Counted from the stretch's first letter, positions 17,133 through 26,310 are shown. The stretch is 64,000 nucleotides of DNA from JAGQYH01 sp041393015 (GCA_041393015.1 JAWKKV010000012.1:19703-83702); one strand, 5' to 3'. Notes: generated by a model not told the origin, from the sequence alone. Program-made: numbers and translations.

Positions 17133-18888
17133 GGAAGAATTAAGGAATAGGATTAAGGATTATTCCCCTGAGGTCAATACTCAGCAACTATGGGATAGTC
17201 TTCAGCAGAAGAAGCCGAAGAACTATTTAGGGATTTTTGCCTTGTTCTTTTTATTGGCTGGGGCAGGAACTGGTATATTCTTTTTGCAGCAAGGAAAAAA
17301 TCAGTTCGCAGATGAAACTAATTTGATTGATATTGTGAATCAAGATGATATAAAGATTCAAGATTCAAGACGTAAGACTCAAGACGCAAAACTTAATGCT
17401 GAAAGCTTTCAAGAAGAGAAGCAATTTTCAAACTCAAGCTCAAACTCAAACTCAAGCTCAAGCTCAAATTCAAATTCAAATACAGTTTCAAACTCAAATT
17501 TAATTTCAAACTCAACTAAAAACGCAAGTTCAAATACAACCGCAAATACAAATTCTAAAATAAATACAAGGAATTCATCAACTAATAATCAGGCAATTAA
17601 ATCCACCAATTCAAACTTAGAAAAGATTGCTAGTGGAATAGATAATAATAATAACAAGCCATCTAGTTTTGGTAGTGATAAGGCTACAGCAGATATTGCA
17701 GGTTTAGAGAATAATTTTTCTAAAAGTAAAACTATAGGTAGTACATTGAAAAGTATTGATAATGAATTAATTGAATTGAATTTTATTGATGGTATTGTTG
17801 AAACAGTTGTCAATAATCAAAAGAATGCTGTTGATGCAAATCCTAGTAATACTGAAGCCAACAATCTTATTCGTAATGGTGATCATAGTGTGATAAATTC
17901 AGAAGATGCTATGCAGTCAACAGGAGAAGAATCTATTACTACTGCCAATTATTCTGAAGAAGAAAGTAACACTTTAGAGCAAAAATCATCCACTGAAATT
18001 GAGCAATTAAACAATGCTTCAATTGAAACTTTTCATTTAGAAGAAAGAACTGCTGAAGCGAAAATCAGCAACTGGCAAAAAATGGATGGCGAGGTAGAAA
18101 AAAGAAAACCGACTAGCGACAAGGGACAGAAATATAAATCCAATAGAAAAACATTTGAGTTATCTATCGAAGTTTTAGGTGGACCTATGTTTCCGTTTAA
18201 AAGTTTAACGGCTAAATCAGAAGAAGATAAAGCTTATTTAAGTCAAAGACAGTTTACAGAACAAGTGCTTAGAGGATATACAGCGGAGGTGAACACCTAT
18301 GGCGAATTCAAGAAAATGGGCTATTTCAAAGTTGGCGTTTCATATGCCGGTTTCCAAGAGTCTTTTATTTACAAAGGAGAAACTATTCGAGAATACTACG
18401 ATCCTAATGGAATACAAACCGTGGAAATTAATGGTGATGGCGATACTACTTTTGTAATGGATAGTGTATTGGTTACACAAGTGATTGGAAGAAACATCAA
18501 TCGCGTTAACGCCTACAGTATGATGGATTTATCAGTGTCCATGGGCTATATTTTAAGCAGATCTAAATGGTCTATCTATGTGGATGGTGGAATAGCTTAT
18601 AATTTGTTGTTTAAAGCAAATGGTCAATTTTTAAATAGAGCCTTAGAACCAATCAATTTTTCTGATGAATTAGTGGATGGCGGTTCGCCATTGAAGAAAA
18701 ATTTAGGCGTTGCAGTAGTAGCTAACATGGGCTTTGATTATCAGATCAATCCACATTTAAAGTTTAAGATACAAACAGGATACAAGCGATATTTTTCTGA
18801 TTTCTCCACCGTTGAGAATCCGATTAGACAGAAATATAATTTTATCAATTTAGGTTTGGGACTGTCTTATACGTTTAATAACTTTTAA
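17098..18888 (+). CDS. putative envelope-spanning protein: anti-sigma-like N-terminus, S/N-rich linker, outer-membrane barrel
   Basis: The 596-residue protein has a short charged cytoplasmic start (about 1-42: REQFEEELRNRIKDYSPEV, TQQLWDSLQQ), one membrane helix (about 43-65), a very long polar linker (about 66-345) including a Ser/Asn/Thr-rich stretch at 111-175, and a C-terminal part (about 350-596) with alternating amphipathic strands ending in an aromatic residue (LGLGLSYTFNNF), as in outer-membrane beta-barrels. The N-terminus resembles anti-sigma-like proteins found after ECF sigma genes in Bacteroidota. If correct, one chain links the cytoplasm to the outer membrane. A start at Met6 (17113) would reduce the overlap with the sigma gene to 20 bases. 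The linker DNA is a 6-bp microsatellite. Confidence 0.7.
   Translation: MKITDMSREQFEEELRNRIKDYSPEVNTQQLWDSLQQKKPKNYLGIFALFFLLAGAGTGIFFLQQGKNQFADETNLIDIVNQDDIKIQDSRRKTQDAKLNAESFQEEKQFSNSSSNSNSSSSSNSNSNTVSNSNLISNSTKNASSNTTANTNSKINTRNSSTNNQAIKSTNSNLEKIASGIDNNNNKPSSFGSDKATADIAGLENNFSKSKTIGSTLKSIDNELIELNFIDGIVETVVNNQKNAVDANPSNTEANNLIRNGDHSVINSEDAMQSTGEESITTANYSEEESNTLEQKSSTEIEQLNNASIETFHLEERTAEAKISNWQKMDGEVEKRKPTSDKGQKYKSNRKTFELSIEVLGGPMFPFKSLTAKSEEDKAYLSQRQFTEQVLRGYTAEVNTYGEFKKMGYFKVGVSYAGFQESFIYKGETIREYYDPNGIQTVEINGDGDTTFVMDSVLVTQVIGRNINRVNAYSMMDLSVSMGYILSRSKWSIYVDGGIAYNLLFKANGQFLNRALEPINFSDELVDGGSPLKKNLGVAVVANMGFDYQINPHLKFKIQTGYKRYFSDFSTVENPIRQKYNFINLGLGLSYTFNNF
17428..17481 (+). repeat. hexanucleotide microsatellite inside the barrel-protein gene
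   Basis: Nine consecutive 6-bp units of the form TCAAAC, TCAAGC or TCAAAT run without interruption, encoding alternating Ser and Asn/Ser. Because the unit is a multiple of three, slippage would lengthen or shorten the linker without breaking the frame. Degenerate related units continue to about 17545. Confidence 0.8.
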
Positions 18889-18896
18889 GAGGTGAT

Positions 18897-19256
18897 CTAT
18901 TTTAACCGATAGATATCTGTTGGATTAACCACAAAAATGGCCGTATTTCCTTTTATTACAATTGGAGCGCGGATGATGTCGGGACGATGGGTAAGGATGT
19001 TGATCCAGTCATCAATGCCGTAATTGTTTCCTCTCAGATTTTCTTGATAGTATTCATGTGCTTTATTTACCAACTGCTTGGGCTCTAGTTGCAACATATC
19101 TAAAATTTGACGCCAAATTGTAGGGGTAAAGTGCTCTTTATGATATTCAACCATATTCACCTTCGAGCTAATTGAATTAGCATACGCAATGGCTTTTTTG
19201 GCCACCGACATATTGGGATCATAATAGATCAAAATTTCATTAGGATGTACTTTCAT
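18897..19256 (-). CDS. ArsC/Spx-like thioredoxin-fold protein lacking cysteine
   Basis: The 119-residue protein follows the ArsC family pattern: an N-terminal strand ILIYYDPNMSVAKKAI, the central helices with LDMLQLEPKQLVN, and the closing RPDIIRAPIVIKGNTAIFV, equivalent to the family's P(I/L)LxRPI segment. In arsenate reductases the catalytic Cys sits in NPxCxxS; here that position reads DPNMS, and the whole protein contains no cysteine, so redox or reductase activity is not expected. Related Bacteroidota proteins are often annotated arsenate reductase, which would be misleading here. It may be a binding protein, like Spx acting on RNA polymerase, but there is no direct support for that. It stands alone, convergent with the barrel-protein gene. 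Confidence 0.75.
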   Translation of the reverse strand: MKVHPNEILIYYDPNMSVAKKAIAYANSISSKVNMVEYHKEHFTPTIWRQILDMLQLEPKQLVNKAHEYYQENLRGNNYGIDDWINILTHRPDIIRAPIVIKGNTAIFVVNPTDIYRLK

Positions 19257-19378
19257 AGAAGTAATATAATAAAAAGTTTTAAACTGTTATATTGTTTACA
19301 ACAAGTTTATTTCAATAAACATTTTATTTATCTTAGTCACTTGTTTTACATTTACAGTAATTAAGCGAGTGGAATTAT

Positions 19379-21163
19379 ATGGATAAATTAATAGAAGTAA
19401 AGAATCTAGTAACGGAATTTAGAACAGAAGATGGTATTGTCACTGCTGTTAATGATGTAAGTTTTAGTATAAATAAAGGAGAAACAATTGGTATTGTAGG
19501 GGAATCAGGATCGGGAAAGTCAGTTACTTCATTGTCTATTATGCGTTTAATTCCAGATCCTCCGGGAAAAATTACCGGCGGTCAAATCTTATTTCACGAT
19601 GATAAAGGTACTGTCGACTTAGTGGCATTACCTGAAAAGAAAATGAGAGAATATCGTGGAAATGATATTGCCATGATTTTTCAAGAGCCAATGACTTCAT
19701 TAAATCCTGTTTTCACTTGTGGAGATCAAGTAATGGAAGCCATTATTTTGCATCAAAAATGTACTAAGGAAGCAGCAGCAGCAAAAACGCTAGATCTTTT
19801 TGAAAAAGTAAAATTACCAACACCTGAAAGGATCTTAAACTCATATCCACATCAACTGTCAGGTGGACAAAAGCAAAGAGTAATGATTGCAATGGCAATG
19901 TCGTGTAATCCAAAATTATTGATTGCTGATGAGCCAACTACAGCCTTAGACGTTACCGTTCAAAAAACCATCCTTGAGTTGATGTTGGGCTTGAGCAAGG
20001 AAACGGGGATGTCTACCATTTTTATTACGCATGATTTAGGCGTAGTGGCAGAAATTGCCGATAAGGTAATTGTGATGTACAAAGGTAAAATTGTAGAGCA
20101 AGGAAGTGTACTTCAAATATTCAATAATCCACAACATCCATATACAAAAGGTTTGTTAGCTTGTCGACCTCCATTGGGGAAAAGACTTAGCCAATTGCCG
20201 GTAATTGCAGATTTTATGAAAGAAGATGCAAATGGTAATGTGGTAGAATTGGAGTCTGATATGAAGAAACTAATTGATAGTTATATCGTTACTCCTGAGC
20301 AAACAGCGGATCGATTAAAAGGCTTAGAAGCCAAAGAACCAGTTCTAAAAGTAAGAGATTTAAATACTTGGTTTCCAAGTAAAAAGAACATATTTGGTAA
20401 AGCTTTAGATTATACTAAAGCGGTTAATAATGTTTCCTTTGATGTTTATCCAGGTGAGACACTTGGATTGGTTGGAGAGTCCGGCTGTGGGAAAACTACT
20501 TTGGGTAGAACCATTCTAAAATTAGTGGAGGCAACATCCGGAAGTGTTCACTTTGAAGGGAAGGATCTTTTTAACCTTAGTGATAAGGATATGAAGAAAA
20601 CTAGAGAAGATATGCAAATCATCTTCCAAGATCCATATTCCTCATTAAATCCAAGGTTAACTGTTGGTAGTGCCATTATGGAACCTATGCAAGTGCATAA
20701 AGTTTTAGCCAATGATACGGAGAGAAAGGCCAAAGTAATTGAACTCTTGGAAACGGTAAATTTAAAGGCAGAACACTTTAACAGATATCCTCATGAGTTT
20801 TCTGGTGGACAGCGTCAGAGGATTTGTATTGCTAGGGCATTGGCGTTGAATCCTAAGTTTATCATTTGCGATGAGTCGGTTTCGGCATTAGATGTTTCCG
20901 TTCAGGCGCAGGTGCTTAACTTATTAATCAAATTGCGTAAAGATTTCGATTTTACTTACATCTTCATTTCCCATGATTTATCAGTGGTGAAATTCATGTC
21001 AGATAGAATGGTGGTAATGAATAAAGGTGAGATTGAAGAAATGGGACCTGCAGATGAGATTTACAATAATCCAAAGCGACCATATACTCAAAAATTAATT
21101 GATGCTATTCCTAAAGGTAGTTTGGAAGATATCAAAGCTAGAGTAGCAGCATTAAACGATTAA
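19379..21163 (+). CDS. dipeptide/oligopeptide ABC transporter ATPase, DppD-DppF fusion
   Basis: The 594-residue protein contains two complete ABC ATPase domains. The first (about 4-270) has Walker A GESGSGKS, signature LSGGQKQRV and Walker B LLIADEP; the second (about 320-580) has GESGCGKT, FSGGQRQRI and FIICDES. Each is followed by the oligopeptide-transporter C-terminal motif (NPQHPYTKGLLAC and NPKRPYTQKLIDAIP). This two-in-one form corresponds to YejF/DppDF energising subunits for peptide import. No permease or binding-protein gene is adjacent; a DppB-like permease occurs some 29 kb away at 50650, so the transporter genes appear scattered. Neighbouring genes do not suggest a specific substrate. 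Confidence 0.92.
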   Translation: MDKLIEVKNLVTEFRTEDGIVTAVNDVSFSINKGETIGIVGESGSGKSVTSLSIMRLIPDPPGKITGGQILFHDDKGTVDLVALPEKKMREYRGNDIAMIFQEPMTSLNPVFTCGDQVMEAIILHQKCTKEAAAAKTLDLFEKVKLPTPERILNSYPHQLSGGQKQRVMIAMAMSCNPKLLIADEPTTALDVTVQKTILELMLGLSKETGMSTIFITHDLGVVAEIADKVIVMYKGKIVEQGSVLQIFNNPQHPYTKGLLACRPPLGKRLSQLPVIADFMKEDANGNVVELESDMKKLIDSYIVTPEQTADRLKGLEAKEPVLKVRDLNTWFPSKKNIFGKALDYTKAVNNVSFDVYPGETLGLVGESGCGKTTLGRTILKLVEATSGSVHFEGKDLFNLSDKDMKKTREDMQIIFQDPYSSLNPRLTVGSAIMEPMQVHKVLANDTERKAKVIELLETVNLKAEHFNRYPHEFSGGQRQRICIARALALNPKFIICDESVSALDVSVQAQVLNLLIKLRKDFDFTYIFISHDLSVVKFMSDRMVVMNKGEIEEMGPADEIYNNPKRPYTQKLIDAIPKGSLEDIKARVAALND

Positions 21164-21193
21164 GCTTTTAATCTAAAATTTAAACTATTACAT

Positions 21194-21964
21194 ATGAAAT
21201 TCATTGGATTTTTATTGTGCTTAGTCACATTATTGCTTTCGTCGTGCACCATAGAATTGGCTATGCAAGTCAATAAGGATTATTCCGGTAATATGGCTTT
21301 AAAAGTCGATATGTCGCAAATGTTTGAGATGCTTTCCATGTTTGAGGATAGCATTAGTCAAAAGGAGATTGATAGTATGGTGTTAGATGGCGGCATGGAG
21401 GGATTTCAAGAGGCATTTGAAGAAGAAAGTATTGCTAAATTGAAAGAGAGTGGCATCACCAATTTAACTGCCGGTATGGAAGACGGTAAGTTTATGGTAA
21501 TCAGATATGATTATGCAGATATAAATAACGCTTATGATTTCTTCTTTGTGCTAGATACCAACGCAACTGAAGAACAAATCAAAGAATTAAAAGCGGTTAA
21601 ATATTTCAAAGCCGATAAAGATAAGTTGACGATCAACTTTAATGATGAGGGTTTAAAAGATGCCATGAAAGGCGGAATGGGCGACGAAATGGATGGTATG
21701 GAAGGAATGGGAGACATGGATATGTCATTTATGACTAGCATGTTGAATATTAAACAGTCTTATACATTTGAAAGACCTGTTACTCAAGTGATTGATCGTA
21801 ATGATTTACCAATTATTACTAAAGGGAATAAAGTTTATTACAGTGTAAATTTGGATGAATATCAAGCCGATTTTGTTGGCAATTCAATTACTGTTGTCTT
21901 TGATGATAACTTAAAAGTTCCTGAATCTTCCACCAAAAAGAAAAAGAAAAAGAAGAAAAAATAG
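21194..21964 (+). CDS. lipoprotein with polylysine C-terminus
   Basis: The 256-residue protein has a lipoprotein signal with LLLSSC and acceptor Cys18. Residues about 22-70 (AMQVNKDYSGNMALKVDMS) and about 185-250 form beta-rich segments; a Gly/Met/Asp-rich stretch lies at about 155-178 (KGGMGDEMDGMEGMGDMDMS). The protein ends in ten lysines after SSTKKK. The beta pattern resembles bacterial lipoproteins of unknown function that sometimes accompany envelope-stress genes; no named family is recognised. It follows the ABC ATPase gene by 30 bases and could be in the same transcription unit. The polylysine tail is encoded by a mixed AAA/AAG run (about 21930-21961). Confidence 0.75.
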   Translation: MKFIGFLLCLVTLLLSSCTIELAMQVNKDYSGNMALKVDMSQMFEMLSMFEDSISQKEIDSMVLDGGMEGFQEAFEEESIAKLKESGITNLTAGMEDGKFMVIRYDYADINNAYDFFFVLDTNATEEQIKELKAVKYFKADKDKLTINFNDEGLKDAMKGGMGDEMDGMEGMGDMDMSFMTSMLNIKQSYTFERPVTQVIDRNDLPIITKGNKVYYSVNLDEYQADFVGNSITVVFDDNLKVPESSTKKKKKKKKK

Positions 21965-22296
21965 CTACAAAAGTTCTTAAATCTTTAGTGGATACCTTGA
22001 TTTATGGAGAATATTCTTAGAAGTAGCCTTAACTGTCGGCTTAGTAGTAGATCTCATTAACTTTATTTTCAAGATATTCCTTCTTTTCGAAATATATAGT
22101 GCAAACACACACATCTTTACATTAATTACTGAGAATGGTACAATTAGTCATCACCTGAATAAAATATTTAATTTATCCATTTCCCTAATATTCAAGTCTT
22201 TAGTTACCAATTATCTATAACTATGTTTAAATTTTCGTTTACAATCTATTCAAAAACAAGTATATAAAAGACTATTTTTATTGAAAATTACTTGAT
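21965..22296. other. intergenic region, no feature recognised
   Basis: These 332 bases between the lipoprotein and the papain-like protease gene are AT-rich. I found no open frame with coding character, no strong hairpin with a T tract, and no full promoter match. Confidence 0.5.
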
Positions 22297-23877
22297 ATGC
22301 CAATAAGAATGGACAAAGACGACATCGGAGGTAATAACGATAATTATCCCGGCGGCGGTAAGAAAACACAAAATACCACAGGTGGCGGAGGTGGAATGGC
22401 AGCATTGCTTCCGTTCTTAATTACGCTTATTTCTAAAAGGCCAAAACTCTTGTTAATCCTTTTATTGGCGGCTGGACTATGGTATTTCTTTGGAGGAGGA
22501 TTATCCAATATGACCAATGTAGAAGCTTCTTCGGATTTTGGTACTGGTATGGAAATGAAGCAAGAGCTCTACGATAAAGCAGAAGTATTTGAGCCATTAG
22601 CAGATAATAAGGCCAATCCTTTGCCAGAAAGAGTTTCACTTTTAGAGTATGCGCCCAATAGATTAAATCAGGGGCAACAAGGCTCTTGTGTTGGTTGGGC
22701 AAGTTCTTATGCTGCTAGAACTATTCTTCACTCAAGACAAACCGGTGTCAATCCTAACAGAGTAGTGTTTAGTCCTGCATATGTCTATAATCAAATTGCT
22801 ATTCCAAACTCAAGATGCCAAGGCGCCTATATGATGGATGCTATGAAAACATTACATCAAGATGGTGATGTGCCTTTTGCTGCTTTCCCTTATGATGAGT
22901 CAAGTTGTAATGCCAGACCGGATCAATCTACAAGACAAGTTGCTGCTGATTATAGAATCAAAGGCTACAACCGTTTGTCAATGGATCATGATAAATATGC
23001 TGTCAATATGTTAGCTATGAAGCAAAATTTGGCTCAAGGCGCTCCAGTGGTGATTGGGATGCAAGTAGGTGGAAGCTTTATGCAATCTATGAAAGGCAGA
23101 GATAAGTGGATTCCAACTAGTGGAGATTATAGTATGAGAGGTTTTGGAGGTCACGCTATGTGCGTAATTGGCTATGATGACTACAAGTTTGGCAATGAAG
23201 GGGGCTTTCAAATTATGAACTCTTGGGGAGAAGATTGGGGAGACGAAGGAATTGCTTGGGTGCGATACAAAGATTTTGAATTCTTTACTAAAGAAGCATA
23301 CGGTTTATATCCGATGGGAGATGCCAATAAAGTAACTACTACCGCTTTAGCCATCAATTTCGGCTTAGTAAAAGTAGATGCTAAAGGTGCAGTTACCGGA
23401 AAGATAAATGTTAAGGCAGATGGCCTCAATTCATTTTCTTCTACTCAGCCTATAAATGTTGGAGAAAGATTTAAAGTGGAAATAACCAATTCAGTAGAAT
23501 GCTATGTTTATATTTTTGGGCAAGAAACAGATGGTTCATCTTATGTTTTGTTTCCTTACACAAAAAAGCATTCACCATATTGCGGCATTACTGGAACAAG
23601 ATTGTTTCCAAGAGATCTAAGTATGAAAGCAGACGATTTAGGCAACAGAGATTATATTGCTGCCGTATTTACCAAAGTTCCTTTGGATTATGATAGGATG
23701 AACACTGCGATTCAAAGTGCGTCAGGCAACAATTATGCTGAGAAATTAGATAATGCATTGGGACAAGCCGGGGTAGATGGTATTAATTTCACTACTGGTG
23801 AAAGCATTGGGTTTAAAGTACAAAACATGTCAGATCAGCAAGCAGTTGGAGTAGTCATAGGTTTTGATAAGCGATAA
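22297..23877 (+). CDS. membrane-anchored papain-like (C1) cysteine peptidase with DUF4384-like domain
   Basis: The 526-residue protein has a Gly/Asn-rich cytoplasmic start (about 1-35), one membrane helix (about 48-66), then a C1-family peptidase domain (about 105-330). The catalytic set is visible: Cys131 in NQGQQGSCVGWASSY, His286 in GFGGHAMCVIGYDD and Asn308 in IMNSWGEDWGDEG. Residues about 375-525 form a beta domain of the DUF4384 type (INVGERFKVEITNSVECYVY, SSYVLFPY), often found with caspase-like or papain-like domains. The type II topology places the peptidase in the periplasm. There is no obvious propeptide of the classical I29 type. Neighbours give no substrate clue. Active enzyme is likely. 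Confidence 0.88.
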   Translation: MPIRMDKDDIGGNNDNYPGGGKKTQNTTGGGGGMAALLPFLITLISKRPKLLLILLLAAGLWYFFGGGLSNMTNVEASSDFGTGMEMKQELYDKAEVFEPLADNKANPLPERVSLLEYAPNRLNQGQQGSCVGWASSYAARTILHSRQTGVNPNRVVFSPAYVYNQIAIPNSRCQGAYMMDAMKTLHQDGDVPFAAFPYDESSCNARPDQSTRQVAADYRIKGYNRLSMDHDKYAVNMLAMKQNLAQGAPVVIGMQVGGSFMQSMKGRDKWIPTSGDYSMRGFGGHAMCVIGYDDYKFGNEGGFQIMNSWGEDWGDEGIAWVRYKDFEFFTKEAYGLYPMGDANKVTTTALAINFGLVKVDAKGAVTGKINVKADGLNSFSSTQPINVGERFKVEITNSVECYVYIFGQETDGSSYVLFPYTKKHSPYCGITGTRLFPRDLSMKADDLGNRDYIAAVFTKVPLDYDRMNTAIQSASGNNYAEKLDNALGQAGVDGINFTTGESIGFKVQNMSDQQAVGVVIGFDKR

Positions 23878-23934
23878 AATTTAACAATTAACTTCAGATT
23901 GTATTATTTTTAGATACAATTCAATTTCAAACTT

Positions 23935-26040
23935 ATGAAAATCCCCTTCAGCTTTTTATCAGTATTTCTGATTTGTCAAATCTCTATTGCGCAAGTCACT
24001 TTTTCTAATGCCAGTTCCTTGTTAGACGATCCTAATATTACTAGTGGCGTGGCTATGGGTGTTGTTGATATGAACGGCGATGGCTTAGATGATATCGTTA
24101 GATTACAATTATCAAGGTTTGTTGAGATTGGTTACCAACGCGCCGATGGCTCTAAGTTCGACAATTATACACCTACTTTTGCTAATAGCTCTAATTGGAG
24201 TATGTGTATTGCTGATATTGATAAAAATGGATTCAATGATATTTTAACCGGAGGTGCTTATAACAATGGTAAGATATTATATTTTGACAGTTTGGGCGTA
24301 GATACCATCCTTGATTTACCGGGTTCTGACATCTTTTTTCAAGGATCCAATTTTGTAGATATTGATAATGATGGCAATGTCGATATTTTTGTTTGTCATG
24401 ATGAAGGCGTTTCGCGTGCTTTTAAAAATAATGGCAATCGAAACTTCACTTTTGATACCGACCTAATTGATGCCGTTTCTACTAATCCATCTGATAATTC
24501 AGGGAATTACGCATCTATTTGGACAGACTATGATTCTGATGGCGATATTGATATGTATCTTTCTAAATGCCGTTTAGGGGTAGATGATACGTTAGATGGA
24601 AGAAGAGTCAATCAGTTGTGGGAGAATGATGGGAACAATAACTATACAGATGTGGCTGTTGCCAAAGGAATTGTGCCATATGGTCAATCGTGGTCTACGG
24701 ATTTTGCCGATATAGATAATGATGGCGACTGGGATGCTTTTGTGATTAATCACGATAAGATTAGCACTTTTTATGAGAATATAGGTGATACTATGTTTGT
24801 TGATATTACCAATGCAACCAGTGTTACTTTCGAATTATTGAATTGGGGCATTGGCATTCAAACCATATTTGAAGATTTTGATAATGATGGTTTTATTGAT
24901 CTTTTAGTGACTGGAGTTGGAGGATATTATTTATTCAAAAATAATGGAGACAAAACCTTTACGCATCTTAATACAGCATTTCCCGGCACAACTCCGAACA
25001 TACAAAGTGCTGCAGTAGGAGATTTAAATAATGATGGCTTTTTAGATGTTTTAGCCGGTTTTGCTAATGGTTACAATTCTCCATCAACTACAAAAGATAG
25101 ACTTTTGATGAATAATGGCAACGATAACAACTACGTTAAAGTTAGATTAGAAGGTACCACAAGTAATGTTAATGGAATAGGAGCGAGATTAGAATTATAC
25201 AGTGCATTGGGGAAACAAATTAGAGAAGTGAGATCAGGAGAGGGATATGGAATAATGAATTCTTTAACTACTCATTTTGGATTAAATACAATTACTGAAA
25301 TTGATAGTATTGTTGTAATATGGCCATCGGGCATTAGAGATGTTATTTGTACGCCGGATACCAATTCTACTCTTTTGCTTAAAGAAAGCTGTAAGCCAAA
25401 CTGCGAAGGCATCGTTTTAAATTTAAATGAAACCATTTGTAAAGGGGAAAGTTATTTATTTAATGGTATTGAAAGAACAGAATCAGGTTTGTATTCTTAT
25501 GTCACGAGCAATCTTACTGGGTGTGATTCAACAGTAAATCTAAACTTAGATGTTATTGAAATTGATAATACAGTTACTTATAACGATTTAGAAACTACTT
25601 TAACTGTTAATGAAAATGAAGCAGCTTATCAATGGTACCACTGCGAGAATAATACTTTAACACCAATTAATGAAGCAACAGATAGGTCTTATCAAACAGA
25701 AGTTGATGGTGAATTTGCTGTGGTAATTTCAAAAGATGGCTGTATTGATACATCTGCTTGTGTTAATGTTTTAATTGCTACGTCTTTGGAAAATTTATTT
25801 TCATTTGATATCGATGTGTTTCCAAATCCTTTGATGGATTTATTGACGGTAGAATTATCAGCAGTAAAAGATCAAATAAATATTCAGTTGTTTGATCTTT
25901 CGGGTCAACTTCAAATGGATGAAAATTTTACTAAGCAATCTCAAATTCATTTATCTATTGATGAATTACCAATTGGAATTTACTTGTTAAAAATTACTAT
26001 TGATGGGGAAGTTGGCAGTATAAAAATCGTCAAACAATAA
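23935..26040 (+). CDS. T9SS-secreted VCBS/FG-GAP repeat protein with ASPIC/UnbV domain
   Basis: The 701-residue protein has a signal peptide (about 1-19), several FG-GAP/VCBS repeats with calcium-binding-like DxDxDG loops (DMNGDGLDD, DIDNDGNVD, DYDSDGDID, DFDNDGFID, DLNNDGFLD) at about 45-370, an ASPIC/UnbV domain (about 395-470, YVKVRLEGTTSNVNGIGARL then IVVIWPSG), one Cys-containing module ending TGCDSTVNLNLDV (about 485-540), a beta domain, and a T9SS type A sorting domain (about 620-701, DIDVFPNPLMDLLTV ... GSIKIVKQ). It is exported through the outer membrane. The GCDS module is the same type as the repeats in the giant protein at 52966-59196. Confidence 0.9.
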   Translation: MKIPFSFLSVFLICQISIAQVTFSNASSLLDDPNITSGVAMGVVDMNGDGLDDIVRLQLSRFVEIGYQRADGSKFDNYTPTFANSSNWSMCIADIDKNGFNDILTGGAYNNGKILYFDSLGVDTILDLPGSDIFFQGSNFVDIDNDGNVDIFVCHDEGVSRAFKNNGNRNFTFDTDLIDAVSTNPSDNSGNYASIWTDYDSDGDIDMYLSKCRLGVDDTLDGRRVNQLWENDGNNNYTDVAVAKGIVPYGQSWSTDFADIDNDGDWDAFVINHDKISTFYENIGDTMFVDITNATSVTFELLNWGIGIQTIFEDFDNDGFIDLLVTGVGGYYLFKNNGDKTFTHLNTAFPGTTPNIQSAAVGDLNNDGFLDVLAGFANGYNSPSTTKDRLLMNNGNDNNYVKVRLEGTTSNVNGIGARLELYSALGKQIREVRSGEGYGIMNSLTTHFGLNTITEIDSIVVIWPSGIRDVICTPDTNSTLLLKESCKPNCEGIVLNLNETICKGESYLFNGIERTESGLYSYVTSNLTGCDSTVNLNLDVIEIDNTVTYNDLETTLTVNENEAAYQWYHCENNTLTPINEATDRSYQTEVDGEFAVVISKDGCIDTSACVNVLIATSLENLFSFDIDVFPNPLMDLLTVELSAVKDQINIQLFDLSGQLQMDENFTKQSQIHLSIDELPIGIYLLKITIDGEVGSIKIVKQ

Positions 26041-26044
26041 TTGA

Positions 26045-26269
26045 CTACTTAGTGAAGTAAAAGAACAATAAAAAACTTCCTATCCCAGCGCCTAAAAAGA
26101 CGATAATAAAGGGAAGAATGTATAAATACCATCTTTTTTTAGGTAATAAAAGTATCAATACTGAGATCAAAATAAATACGGCATTGAACCAGCTAGTCGC
26201 GGCTTCAAAGTAAAGAATAGTATGTATGATAATGCTGAAAAGTGCAATCAGCTTAAAAAAGTTATACAT
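26045..26269 (-). CDS. small membrane protein
   Basis: The 74-residue protein is mostly hydrophobic, with about three predicted membrane segments (about 5-20, 25-43 and 49-72) separated by a KKRW basic turn. No family is recognised. It ends five bases from the VCBS-protein gene on the opposite strand and lies downstream (37 bases) of no gene on its own strand other than the GNAT gene, which precedes it at 26311-26760. Codon use and position between two genes support a real gene. Confidence 0.6.
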   Translation of the reverse strand: MYNFFKLIALFSIIIHTILYFEAATSWFNAVFILISVLILLLPKKRWYLYILPFIIVFLGAGIGSFLLFFYFTK

Positions 26270-26310
26270 GCTGTGAAGGTAAAAATTACTTTTGCCTTTT
26301 GAAAGACAAT

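Noticed and set aside
26277..26300. Hairpin-like AAGGTAAAA / TTTTGCCTT between two minus-strand genes
   Set aside because: The stem has a mismatch and no T run on either strand.
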